This document shows positions 28,243 to 36,551 of a DNA stretch of 64,000 bases, in pieces. Origin of the DNA: Psychrobacter piscatorii. GTDB taxonomy: Bacteria; Pseudomonadota; Gammaproteobacteria; Pseudomonadales; Moraxellaceae. Within the stretch, counting starts at the first letter, position 1, and every line of letters begins with the position of its first letter. The notes beneath the pieces are model-generated. The model was not told where the DNA came from. It worked only from the letters and a program-made list of their open reading frames with translations, and did not search any database. Location: positions 1 through 64,000 of the forward strand of contig NZ_CAJHAR010000017.1 in assembly GCF_904846415.1 (NCBI RefSeq). Direction: 5' to 3'. Position numbers and translations under genes: made by a program.

Positions 28243-28758
28243 ATGATTGAGCGTATCAATAGTGATGACAATCCCAGTTTTTTCTTTTTGACCTACTCAA
28301 AAGCATACGCCGTTAATAACTTTCTGATTATTCCCAAGCAGTTTTTTACCCCTGATATTGTCATTAAGCGCAAACCATTATCAGTGACTGTCAAACGAGC
28401 AGGTTGGGTGGGTTGCAATATTGACTTACGCCAAGTGCCAGAGTCGGGCAAAGTGTTTTTGGTCAAAGACCAAAAAATCATAGATAAGGAGTCGGTTACC
28501 CAGCAATTCCAAAAAACCTTATTTTTACGCAAGCAATCTATAGAGTCGCGCGGTTGGACACTCGATGTCTGGCAATGTATCGACCGGCTCGATGTCAGTT
28601 TTACTCTCAATCAAGTTTATACTTTTGCTAATGAGTTGCAGCTCAAACATCCTGAAAACAACTATGTAAAAGATAAAATTCGCCAGCAATTACAAGTATT
28701 ACGAGATAAAGGCATGATTGAATTTGTTAGTCGTGGTTGTTATCGAAAACGATACTAG
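28243..28758 (+). CDS. C-terminal fragment of DpnI-like endonuclease (171 residues)
   Basis: Starts at an in-frame ATG two codons after the TAA and corresponds to DpnI residues 84-254. It includes the rest of the catalytic domain (NPSFFFLTYSKAYAVNNFLI, RAGWVGCNIDLRQVP, RGWTLDVWQCID) and the whole C-terminal winged helix, which in DpnI also reads methylated GATC. No Shine-Dalgarno precedes the ATG, so expression would need reinitiation or readthrough. Confidence 0.6.
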   Translation: MIERINSDDNPSFFFLTYSKAYAVNNFLIIPKQFFTPDIVIKRKPLSVTVKRAGWVGCNIDLRQVPESGKVFLVKDQKIIDKESVTQQFQKTLFLRKQSIESRGWTLDVWQCIDRLDVSFTLNQVYTFANELQLKHPENNYVKDKIRQQLQVLRDKGMIEFVSRGCYRKRY

Positions 28759-28914
28759 TCGCTTCTCTTTTTAACTTGCACGATATGAAAACCATTGATC
28801 GATTTGCTTTATGACACAAGTCTGCGTAACAAAAGACGATCACTTCTTTTGGATACTTTTGCTAATCTAGCCAGCATAGATAACGAAAGTAGTTTTTCAA
28901 TATTGAGATTCACT

Positions 28915-29106
28915 ATGATAAGAACAAATGAAAAAGCGTCACAGACCTTTCAAATTGAAATTGTTGAACCACTAAGCAATATCGTGGAAGTTGTCGCAGA
29001 GGATGAGCAAGAGGCGTTATTGAAAGCGCAAAAGATGTATAGAAATGAGCAAGTGGTTTTATATCCAGATGATTTTATTGATACTAAATTTGTTGTTTTT
29101 CAATGA
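28915..29106 (+). CDS. dpnD: DpnD/PcfM-family small protein
   Basis: A 63-residue protein whose body (FQIEIVEPLSNIVEVVAEDE, then EALLKAQKMYRNEQVVLYPDD, then FIDTKF) matches the C-terminal DpnD-PcfM family domain. In the pneumococcal DpnI system dpnD follows the endonuclease gene dpnC; the role of DpnD is unknown. The frame opens further upstream, but the ATG at 28915 begins where similarity starts. It ends three bases from the convergent pabC stop, so no terminator separates them. Together with the dpnI-like gene it makes a two-gene cassette inserted between pabC and mltG. Confidence 0.8.
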   Translation: MIRTNEKASQTFQIEIVEPLSNIVEVVAEDEQEALLKAQKMYRNEQVVLYPDDFIDTKFVVFQ

Positions 29107-29109
29107 TAA

Positions 29110-30096
29110 CTAAACAGATTGAAAATCTACAATATTACCTGACAATAACGTCAAACTGCTCATAGGCATGATGCCGCGCAGTGCATTGCAAAAGAATAAC
29201 TGCGTCAACCTAGGCAAGTCCTCATCTGATAACGACCGTATCACCACTGGATACTCTGTCGTGGACAGAGCATCAATAATCACCTGCCGCATCACACCAG
29301 CAACGCCCGATTGATCCATAGAGGGGGTGTTCCATTGACCTGTTGTTAGATAACTCTCAGGATTGTTATCAACACCTTCATGGCCACTAGAGTGCGTTTC
29401 AGACTCGGATAAAGGCTCATCTGCTAACTGATAGAACACATTGCTCATTGTACCTTCAACCCAGTGACCACTCATATCACGTAGCAGCCCTTCACTGAGG
29501 CTCTTTGCAACGTTAGAGGCCAATGGTTCAGCTTTTATGCGCTGTAGCTCGCCACTGGCAAGGACATTATCTAGGCGGCTCAGGCTTTTGAGTCCTGCCA
29601 GCGGTGGCGGCAGACAGGCAATCTGTGAAGATAAGCATATCGCCGAGGCGTTCGGCTGCATCGGTACTAGATTGCCGTCAGGTAATGACAGTTGCACAGC
29701 AGTAGAGACTCTCATAATAGTCGGTTTTAACCATATCTCACAAGCGCTTCCTGACTCACTTGGTACATAGCCATAACCGCGAATGTCTTGTGCGGCGCGA
29801 GTCACCACGAGCTTGAGCATGCCCTGCTCTAACTGCTGGGCATACATTTTTAATACTGCCAGTAGTTCCTCGCAGTCTATATCTAACTGCAAGGCATCAG
29901 CGTGGGAGATGAGCCGCTGATGATGATAGTCTGCCCATAGTATGAGTCCGTCCAGCACACCCATGGTCGTAAAAAACCCATCCGCATAGGCTAATCCGCG
30001 GTTGTCTGGTGACAGTGTCACCGCTTCGCTGGTTGCCGTATCATCTTGTGGATATAGGCAGACCCAACGGTTAGGCAGCGAACTCATATCTATCAT
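29110..30096 (-). CDS. pabC: Aminodeoxychorismate lyase
   Basis: PLP-dependent enzyme of fold type IV that releases pyruvate and p-aminobenzoate from aminodeoxychorismate in folate synthesis. The N-terminal NRGLAYADGFFTTM, the region LKSLSRLDNVLASGEL containing the PLP-lysine, and EGLLRDMSGHWVEGTMSNVF are visible. At 328 residues it is longer than E. coli PabC (about 269) through insertions, for example a Ser/Glu-rich stretch near residue 235. Its start is three bases after the stop of the upstream lipoprotein. A second ATG three codons in is an alternative start. Confidence 0.9.
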   Translation of the reverse strand: MIDMSSLPNRWVCLYPQDDTATSEAVTLSPDNRGLAYADGFFTTMGVLDGLILWADYHHQRLISHADALQLDIDCEELLAVLKMYAQQLEQGMLKLVVTRAAQDIRGYGYVPSESGSACEIWLKPTIMRVSTAVQLSLPDGNLVPMQPNASAICLSSQIACLPPPLAGLKSLSRLDNVLASGELQRIKAEPLASNVAKSLSEGLLRDMSGHWVEGTMSNVFYQLADEPLSESETHSSGHEGVDNNPESYLTTGQWNTPSMDQSGVAGVMRQVIIDALSTTEYPVVIRSLSDEDLPRLTQLFFCNALRGIMPMSSLTLLSGNIVDFQSV

Positions 30097-30099
30097 CGC

Positions 30100-30786
30100 T
30101 TAGCTATTGTCTGTTTGGGCAGCGGATTTATTGATGACTAGCATACAGCTATAAAACTCACATTTTGCCAGTTCTACTTTTTGCCCACCAATGACTCTGT
30201 TTTTGATGATTTGGTTACTGAGCATATCAGCGACCATTTTGCCACCCTCATCACCCATCAGTCGGCGCGACAGCTGGTAGGCTTTTTTGGCATGGTCTTG
30301 GCTCAACGCTTTTTCTTTATCAGAATCGGTCGGATTGGCATAATACCAGCCAAGCTCAAGGTATTTTTCGGAGTCGATGATATCCAGATAAGGCGCGTCC
30401 GTCTTCATAAAACGATATTTGGTGGCAGGATTACTGGCATAGTCTAGGCTATTTTCATCCGTACTTACTGCTTTACCAAATGCTGACTTGATACTATCTA
30501 ACTCATCGGTGCTAAGCGGCTCTACCTTGTCAGCGCCCCATGCCGAGACATCGTATTTTACTGGTGTACCTTGTTGGGCGGTCGCGCCATCTAGATCAGG
30601 ATTATCTCCAGCACTATCCTGTACAGGGGTATCCGTCACGGTCTGCTCGCTACTCTCAGCGTTTGTCTCTGGATTTTGAGCATCCTCTTTGGTGCTATCA
30701 CAGCCGCCAAGCGTCACACTAACTGCCATTATTGTACCGACTAGAAGAGTCTGAAGGTTACGATTCCACATGGATAATTTACTCAC
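30100..30786 (-). CDS. Putative lipoprotein, function unknown
   Basis: It has 228 residues and lipobox VTLGGC (Cys29) with Asp at +2, the classic inner-membrane retention signal. After a Ser/Thr/Glu/Asp-rich disordered stretch (about 30-75), a folded region of about 150 residues follows, containing KYRFMKTDAPYLDIIDSEKY and ALSQDHAKKAYQLSRRLMG. I do not recognise the family. Only three bases separate it from pabC, so the two are cotranscribed and possibly coupled. The stop overlaps no other gene. Confidence 0.7.
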   Translation of the reverse strand: MSKLSMWNRNLQTLLVGTIMAVSVTLGGCDSTKEDAQNPETNAESSEQTVTDTPVQDSAGDNPDLDGATAQQGTPVKYDVSAWGADKVEPLSTDELDSIKSAFGKAVSTDENSLDYASNPATKYRFMKTDAPYLDIIDSEKYLELGWYYANPTDSDKEKALSQDHAKKAYQLSRRLMGDEGGKMVADMLSNQIIKNRVIGGQKVELAKCEFYSCMLVINKSAAQTDNS

Positions 30787-31151
30787 ACTTTTAGATTGAT
30801 CTTAAAAGAATATTAACGAGCTGGCCCAGAAGCCACCGATAACAAAGGGTTTTTTAATAAAGAATGTATTTAATAAAAGTTATAACCTAACAGTCATTAG
30901 AGCATATTATACTAATTAACATATAATCGATAGTTTACCCAACTGCTCGGCGCTTGACTACCTTTTAGGTTACGCATAACGCTCCCAGAGGGTACATATT
31001 TGTTAAAGATATCACTCATCAAACCCTACCCGATACAAGGCTTATGAAGTGAGCCATTGGTTTGTCAATCATCATTTTATCGCTTATGATAAATGGCCGT
31101 AAGCGATGCATTTTTGATGATGTCTTGCCTCTTTTAGCCAATGGACCCTTT
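30787..31151. other. Divergent region upstream of aroE
   Basis: About 365 bases between the lipoprotein gene and aroE. The frame of aroE extends 30 codons upstream to a TTG at 31062, but that extension is not conserved. Nothing else seen. Confidence 0.45.
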
Positions 31152-32015
31152 ATGACCCAACACTTCATCGTTATTGGCAATCCGATTGCCCACAGCAAAT
31201 CCCCTGAAATTCATGAGCAATTTGCGTTACAGGCGGGTATTGATATTCTCTACCAGCGCCAGTACTGTCCTGACGATGCTGCCAGTTTTACAGCGGTCGT
31301 TGAGGCGTTTTTTCATGGTGGTGGTGTGGGTGCTAACGTGACCGTACCTTTTAAGCAAGTCGCTTATGACTGCTGTGCGGCGCGCGGCGGCTTATCAGAA
31401 CATGCCAAAACAGCAGGCGCGGTCAATACCCTTATGATAAATAAGACGCTACTACAAAAAGGCGCGTCGATAAAAGAGGCCATATACGGCGATAATACGG
31501 ACGGACAAGGGCTCGTCAATCACATAATAAGCTTAGGTTGGCCACTAGACGGTGCTCGCGTTGCCCTTATTGGCGCAGGCGGTGCGGCGCGCGGTGTCAT
31601 ACTACCGCTGATGCAAGCAGGTATTGGCTCACTGACTATCGCCAATCGCACAGTGAGTAAAGCGGCAGATTTGGTAGACGAGCTGAGCGCAGCAAGCTCA
31701 GTCATTGCAGCGCAGCAGATTCAGACCTGTGCCACTGGTGACTTGAGCGGCGACTTTGATATTATTATCAATGCCACCTCCATCGGCTTATCAGGCGATA
31801 CACTGCCGCTGGATGATAATCTATACTGCCAATACGCTTATGACATGATGTATGGGCGCGACCTACCCTTTTTGCAGCATTTCGCGGCGCGTGATGCCAA
31901 AACGTCTGAAGGTTACGGCATGCTCATCGGACAAGCGGCATTGAGTTTTGAGCGCTGGACTAATCATACGATCGACGTCGCAAAAGCGACAGCCGCCTTG
32001 AGTCAAAATACTTAA
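31152..32015 (+). CDS. aroE: Shikimate dehydrogenase
   Basis: NADP-dependent reduction of 3-dehydroshikimate to shikimate in the chorismate pathway. The start motif VIGNPIAHSKSPEIH, the substrate loop NVTVPFKQVAYD, the NADP fold LIGAGGAARGVILPL with NRT, and the end EGYGMLIGQAALSFERW identify it. I chose the ATG at 31152 (287 residues) because family members start a few residues before VIGNPIAHS. It converges with the FUSC-family gene. Confidence 0.96.
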   Translation: MTQHFIVIGNPIAHSKSPEIHEQFALQAGIDILYQRQYCPDDAASFTAVVEAFFHGGGVGANVTVPFKQVAYDCCAARGGLSEHAKTAGAVNTLMINKTLLQKGASIKEAIYGDNTDGQGLVNHIISLGWPLDGARVALIGAGGAARGVILPLMQAGIGSLTIANRTVSKAADLVDELSAASSVIAAQQIQTCATGDLSGDFDIIINATSIGLSGDTLPLDDNLYCQYAYDMMYGRDLPFLQHFAARDAKTSEGYGMLIGQAALSFERWTNHTIDVAKATAALSQNT

Positions 32016-32028
32016 TGGAACTCTTAAT

Positions 32029-32054
32029 CAGCAGCATTAAACTGCTGCTTTTTA
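32029..32054. terminator. Terminator between aroE and the FUSC gene
   Basis: The stem CAGCAG/CTGCTG with loop CATTAAA is followed by CTTTTT. It lies between convergent genes and overlaps the 3' end of the FUSC gene by three bases. Confidence 0.65.
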
Positions 32055-33176
32055 TTCACTAAAGCGCAGCAGCAGCCAATTCTCCAAACGCCGCAGTGGT
32101 ACACGCAATCTTGTAGAGTGGATGGCCAAACCACCACTCAGACCAATCACACAACCGAGCGCCGTATCAATCATGCGCGTATGGATGACATCTCCTGCCA
32201 CTGGCGGCACCGGCATCGTGCTGCCATACTCCGCGATAAATATCGTCAACGGCGTAATAAAAATCACCGCCAGCCCATAATGTCGGTCGACAAACGACTC
32301 TATCAATAACATCATTGATAATATAGCCACGGCGACACCCCACATCGACAGCCCCCAAGACAGCATCCAACTTGCGACCACCATACCAACTAACGTACCC
32401 AATATACGATGCAATTGCTTGATCCACATGGTTCGTAGCTGTATGCCTTGAATAATGATAAAGCAGCTCATGGCGACCCAATATGGATAAGGCATGTCTA
32501 ACAAAACTGCTATTACCAACGCCAGACTAATGAAACCTACGACAATGAGGCTATCACTGATCATATCTGGCTCATAATGATAACTAGGCGCAGGGGCAAT
32601 AGGACGTGTGGCGAGCAAAAACAGTGTATACAGTAGCGCCAGCAACATCGAAGACCCGCTACCTAATAACACAAGCCCTATCGCTGAGAGCACTCGATCT
32701 AACGGGACAGGAATAAACAGCGCGATTGCACCAGCCATCAACACAAACAACCCTGCTGGTGGTGGTTGCTTATAATAACGACCCAACATCACCACGCTAA
32801 GCGCAACAAGCATAAAGACAGGCAGCCTGAGTATAGGCAATTGCTGCGCCATCAAACCCAGCGCAAAGCTGAGTATCATGGCAAACCCCCAAGCCATGAC
32901 CGTCACTAGACGGTGTGGTAGCCCGCCTGCAAATGGTAGGTTTAAGATAATCATTGAGCCTAGCGAGGCTTTGATACCTGAAGACAAGTCACCAAAATAA
33001 GCCCCTACAAACACTGGGAAGCTAATCGCAATCGCCGCGATGATAGGCATATGCCATGGTCGATGACTACGATTGACTGTGAGTAAATGATTCAGCTCAC
33101 CATCGATTAACCTCTTAATACGAGTTAACAATGTGCTCAACCAAGGGGTTCGCTGTTGCTTTTTTGAGGTGCTCAT
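32052..33176 (-). CDS. FUSC-family integral membrane protein
   Basis: A 374-residue membrane protein with about ten hydrophobic helices in two halves. The family pattern is a first bundle (PIIAAIAISFPVFVGAYFGD) and a second after a cytosolic linker (YPYWVAMSCFIIIQG, then HRILGTLVGMVVASWML). The H-R-x-x-G-T motif is typical of the fusaric acid resistance/aromatic acid exporter group (YccS, AaeB). It has half the length of AaeB. The substrate is unknown. Convergent with aroE. Confidence 0.8.
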   Translation of the reverse strand: MSTSKKQQRTPWLSTLLTRIKRLIDGELNHLLTVNRSHRPWHMPIIAAIAISFPVFVGAYFGDLSSGIKASLGSMIILNLPFAGGLPHRLVTVMAWGFAMILSFALGLMAQQLPILRLPVFMLVALSVVMLGRYYKQPPPAGLFVLMAGAIALFIPVPLDRVLSAIGLVLLGSGSSMLLALLYTLFLLATRPIAPAPSYHYEPDMISDSLIVVGFISLALVIAVLLDMPYPYWVAMSCFIIIQGIQLRTMWIKQLHRILGTLVGMVVASWMLSWGLSMWGVAVAILSMMLLIESFVDRHYGLAVIFITPLTIFIAEYGSTMPVPPVAGDVIHTRMIDTALGCVIGLSGGLAIHSTRLRVPLRRLENWLLLRFSE

Positions 33177-33558
33177 AAATGGCTTTTCCTATTTGATAAG
33201 TCCATTTCTCTTTGAATTTAGATAAGTCTACATAGCCTTTTATAGAATAATTTCAAGCGAAGATACAATTTACCTATACAAACTAAAATGAATTAATAAC
33301 ATAATTAATCATGAATAATAGTTATTAGTTGTATATTTGTCGCTGTTTAAGATTTATAATCATATCAACGCCATAACAGCTATCCGCCACTAAAGGCGTT
33401 CTAATAACTAATACACTGGAAAGCTGTCCACTAATAATTCACTTGATGACTAATATAACGTCTAGCTCATCCAAAATAAGTAAATATCGCTTACATAAGT
33501 TGTGACTCAAATATTGCGCCATAAGTCTATGATAGCGAACTAACCAAAGAGAGCGATT
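33177..33558. other. Divergent region before acyl-CoA dehydrogenase
   Basis: About 380 AT-rich bases with no gene seen. It contains the promoters of the FUSC gene and the dehydrogenase, which I could not place. Confidence 0.4.
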
Positions 33559-35379
33559 ATGTTAACTTACAAAGCCCCCTTACGTGATATCAAATTTTTG
33601 ATTAATGATGTATTTGACTATCAGACGCATTATAAAAGCTTAGACAACGGCGAAAACGCTGATCCTGAAACTGTAGACATGATTCTACAAGGTATGGCTG
33701 ATTTTGCTGAAAACGTCATTGCCCCGCTCTATCAATCAGGTGGTGAAGAAGGCTGTCATTTCGAAGATGGCGTCGTGACCACGCCAAAAGGCTTCAAAGA
33801 GGCTTATGACCAGTTTGTAGAAGGCGGCTGGCAAGGTATTTCATACCCTGAAGAATTCGGTGGTATGAATCTGCCAACGTCAATCAACCTTATCAAATCT
33901 GAGATGATCGGTACTGCTAACTGGTCATGGTCGATGTATCCTGGTCTATCAACAGGTTGTATCAACACATTGCTTCAGTACGGTACAGATGAGCAAAAAG
34001 CACTGTATTTACCTAAGTTGGTCGAAGGCTCGTGGGCAGGTACCATGTGTTTGACTGAGCCACAGTGTGGTACGGATTTGGGTCAAGTTAAATCAAAAGC
34101 CATTCCACAAGATGACGGCACCTATAAAATCAGCGGTACCAAAATCTTTATCTCAAGCGGTGAGCATGACTTAACAGATAACATCGTCCATATCGTTCTA
34201 GCACGCCTACCAAATGCACCAGAAGGCACGCGCGGTATATCACTATTTATCGTACCTAAGTTCACGCCAAACGCTGAAGGTGAAGCTGGCGAGCGCAATG
34301 CCGTAGTTTGTGGTTCAATCGAGCACAAAATGGGCATCAGCGCATCATCGACGTGTGTATTGAACTTTGATGGCGCAGTCGGCTACCTAATCGGCGAACC
34401 GCACAAAGGCTTAAAAGCCATGTTCACATTCATGAACACGGCTCGTATCGGTACGGGTATCCAAGGTCTGGCGCATACTGAATTGTCTTTCCAAAATGCA
34501 CTGCCATATGCTAAAGAGCGCCGCTCAATGCGTACGTTATCAGGTACTAAAGACCCTGAAAAAGTAGCTGATGCGATCATCCATCATGCTGATGTACGCC
34601 GTATGCTACTGACACAAAAAGCCTTTGCCGAAGGCGGCCGCTCAATGATTTATCATTCGGCACGCTACGCTGATAAAATGGTACAGGGTATCGTCAATGG
34701 CGATGATGAAGAATTCGAAAAATGGGATGACAAGCTAGGCTTTTACACGCCAATCCTAAAAGGCTTCTTAACTGAGCTAGGTATCGAAGCTGCCAAGCAT
34801 GGTCAGCAAGTCTATGGTGGTCACGGCTATATCAAAGAATGGGGCATGGAGATGATCGCTCGTGATGCTCGTATTGCGACGATGTACGAAGGTACTACTG
34901 GCGTACAGGCACTTGATCTACTAGGTCGTAAGGTTATCTTACAGTCTAAAGGTAAGATTATTCGTGACTACACTTCAAGCATCATGAAATGGTGTGGCGA
35001 GTACGCACTCGATAAAGAAATGCGTAAATTTGTTTGGGCACTGACCAAACTATGTGCTGAGTGGAACACCTTGACGGTACGCTTGATGCTGATGGCACGT
35101 AAAGATCGTGAAATCATCTCAGCAGCGTCAGATGACTTCTTGATGTACTCAGGTTACGTGATGATGGGTTACCATTGGGCTCGTATGGCAGCAGTGGCTT
35201 ATGACAAGCTTGAAAATGGTGGTACAGAAGCACCAGAATTCTACAAAGCGAAAATTCAAACAGCTGAATTCTACTTTGACAAGCTGCTACCACGCACCTC
35301 TGGACATGCTGAAGCCATGGTCGCACCAAGCAATAGCATGACAGATATGGACATCGAACACTTTGCCTTCTTAGACTAA
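33559..35379 (+). CDS. Acyl-CoA dehydrogenase (large, C-terminal-extension type)
   Basis: A 606-residue FAD-dependent acyl-CoA dehydrogenase of fatty acid beta-oxidation. The N-terminal domain, middle strand (MCLTEPQCGTDLGQVKSKA) and C-terminal helical domain (YGGHGYIKEWGMEMIARDAR and MYEGTTGVQALDL) are all present. An extra C-terminal domain of about 120 residues is usual for the large bacterial subfamily. The predicted catalytic base is the glutamate in MYEGTTG. AAAGAGAG precedes the ATG. It lies alone with a strong terminator; chain-length specificity cannot be read from sequence. Confidence 0.93.
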   Translation: MLTYKAPLRDIKFLINDVFDYQTHYKSLDNGENADPETVDMILQGMADFAENVIAPLYQSGGEEGCHFEDGVVTTPKGFKEAYDQFVEGGWQGISYPEEFGGMNLPTSINLIKSEMIGTANWSWSMYPGLSTGCINTLLQYGTDEQKALYLPKLVEGSWAGTMCLTEPQCGTDLGQVKSKAIPQDDGTYKISGTKIFISSGEHDLTDNIVHIVLARLPNAPEGTRGISLFIVPKFTPNAEGEAGERNAVVCGSIEHKMGISASSTCVLNFDGAVGYLIGEPHKGLKAMFTFMNTARIGTGIQGLAHTELSFQNALPYAKERRSMRTLSGTKDPEKVADAIIHHADVRRMLLTQKAFAEGGRSMIYHSARYADKMVQGIVNGDDEEFEKWDDKLGFYTPILKGFLTELGIEAAKHGQQVYGGHGYIKEWGMEMIARDARIATMYEGTTGVQALDLLGRKVILQSKGKIIRDYTSSIMKWCGEYALDKEMRKFVWALTKLCAEWNTLTVRLMLMARKDREIISAASDDFLMYSGYVMMGYHWARMAAVAYDKLENGGTEAPEFYKAKIQTAEFYFDKLLPRTSGHAEAMVAPSNSMTDMDIEHFAFLD

Positions 35380-35398
35380 GATTGCATCAATAATCTAT

Positions 35399-35429
35399 AA
35401 AAAAGCGCCTATTATTTAGGCGCTTTTTT
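35399..35429 (+). terminator. Terminator of acyl-CoA dehydrogenase
   Basis: A perfect stem, AAAAAAGCGCCT/AGGCGCTTTTTT. Confidence 0.92.
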
Positions 35430-35493
35430 GTGTTTAACTGACCGTATTATGATTAAAAACTATCAAAAGCAATCTGCAATTTAGGAGCACATA

Positions 35494-35970
35494 ATGATTT
35501 TACCTAACCATAAAAACGCGTCTTTAGCTGCTCGATATATGCGAGCATTGGTGATTAGTACCACACTTGTCAGTATTGGCATGAGCAGTGCAGCTGCCCA
35601 AAGTAGCGACATCCCTTTACACTTTGCCAAAGGCGCCATTACTAGCGTCGTCACTGGCAAGTTAAACGCTCATGAAAATGAGCGGTGGTATCACTTTCAG
35701 GCGGGCAGTTCACAATATGCGGTGATTAACATTTCGCCACTTGCAGGCACGCCCGAGACTGCCAATGTCGGTGTATTGCATATGCCAAATGGTACCCAAG
35801 ATGGCACCAAAGGCGGTATCATTTATCAAGGCTGCTTGCCCGCAACAGGAAAATACCGTTTGCGTATCGCACGTAATCTCATGGCCACTCATGGCAAAAC
35901 TGCTGGCTATAAAGTTGAGGTCATGATACTACCAAAGTATGCCAGCGAATCCTTATGCAAGCCCGCTTAA
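35494..35970 (+). CDS. Secreted protein of unknown function
   Basis: A 158-residue protein with a signal peptide (positive residues, hydrophobic stretch, cleavage near SSAAAQ). The mature part reads as a compact beta-rich domain: SVVTGKLNAHENERWYHFQA, VINISPLAG, GKYRLRIARNL, and GYKVEVMI. The pattern is like PPC-type or lysozyme-inhibitor-like extracytoplasmic domains, but I do not recognise the family. Two cysteines lie in the mature part. AGGAGC precedes the ATG. It stands alone. Confidence 0.65.
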   Translation: MILPNHKNASLAARYMRALVISTTLVSIGMSSAAAQSSDIPLHFAKGAITSVVTGKLNAHENERWYHFQAGSSQYAVINISPLAGTPETANVGVLHMPNGTQDGTKGGIIYQGCLPATGKYRLRIARNLMATHGKTAGYKVEVMILPKYASESLCKPA

Positions 35971-35986
35971 CCATAGATTTCTCACG

Positions 35987-36056
35987 CCTTCAAACGACAG
36001 CCTTCAAACGACAGCCTTTAAACTATAACATTCAAAATAAAACCTTCAAACTAGAA
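35987..36056. repeat. Tandem repeat, five copies of a 14-bp unit
   Basis: The unit CCTTCAAACGACAG occurs exactly twice (35987 and 36001), then three degenerate copies follow at 14-base spacing (36015, 36029, 36043), keeping the frame. It lies between the secreted-protein gene and the CHMI gene. Confidence 0.85.
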
Positions 36057-36090
36057 TAAGTCGCTTTGGAAGAGTTTAGAGCGTTGAACA

Positions 36091-36465
36091 TTAACTACCC
36101 AGCATCTTCTTATGATAGACCGCACTAATCTCTTCGACTTCTACGCATATTTGCAGTGCCGCGCGACCTGATTGTTCATCTGCGATCTTTTCTTCGATGG
36201 TAGCAACCAGTAGCTCAGCCAACTGGTTTTGAATCTCTATATCGCGACCGCTCATCAGTTTTAGATTGGCATAGATAAAACCATTTGCTTGCTCATCATC
36301 TTCGACACCCACCAAAAATGTCTCGATAGGTAAGATACGTGATTTAATATCCGTTGGTTGACCAAATTGGCCACTATCCCACAGTGCTTTGTTGAGCGAC
36401 TTTAGCAATGATTCTTCGTGAGGGATACTGACGTTGGGCGTGGCTTGAATGGTTAAATGCGGCAT
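36091..36465 (-). CDS. 5-carboxymethyl-2-hydroxymuconate isomerase family protein
   Basis: A 124-residue tautomerase-fold protein. It begins MPHLTIQ with Pro at position 2, the catalytic N-terminal proline of the family after Met removal. It contains IKSRILPIETFLVG, FIYANLKLMSGRD and a C-terminal EEISAVYHKKML. CHMI acts in homoprotocatechuate degradation, but no other hpa genes are nearby, so the actual substrate is open. AAGGA lies upstream of the ATG. Confidence 0.82.
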   Translation of the reverse strand: MPHLTIQATPNVSIPHEESLLKSLNKALWDSGQFGQPTDIKSRILPIETFLVGVEDDEQANGFIYANLKLMSGRDIEIQNQLAELLVATIEEKIADEQSGRAALQICVEVEEISAVYHKKMLGS

Positions 36466-36551
36466 GGGTATATCCTTGTATAAAAAGTAATAGATAATCT
36501 GGCTGATAAGTTTACGCGGTATCTTTAGCCACCGTAAAACCTTTATGCATA

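Larger units (their letters stand above)
27994..28758 (+). pseudogene. dpnC: DpnI-like methyl-directed restriction endonuclease, in-frame TAA at codon 81
   Basis: The product aligns with DpnI (recalled from memory) along its whole length, 254 codons versus 254 residues. DpnI cuts GATC only when the adenine is methylated. The PD-(D/E)xK residues D53, E64 and K66 and zinc cysteines C34, C37, C56 and C59 are all present. The C-terminal winged-helix (IRQQLQVLRDKGMIEF ... GCYRKRY) is intact. Codon 81, tyrosine in DpnI, is TAA at 28234-28236, and translation continues in frame on both sides. One base change (TAA to TAT or TAC) would restore a full enzyme. It may be a fresh nonsense mutation, a sequencing error, or a split or readthrough gene. 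The 103-codon frame downstream contains the dpnD-like gene. Confidence 0.9.

Noticed and set aside
27824..29109. A full restriction-modification system with a partner methyltransferase
   Set aside because: No methyltransferase gene is in or beside the cassette; DpnI-type enzymes act only on methylated DNA and need none.
36091..36465. Part of a homoprotocatechuate degradation operon
   Set aside because: No other hpa genes nearby; the protein is a lone CHMI-family member.
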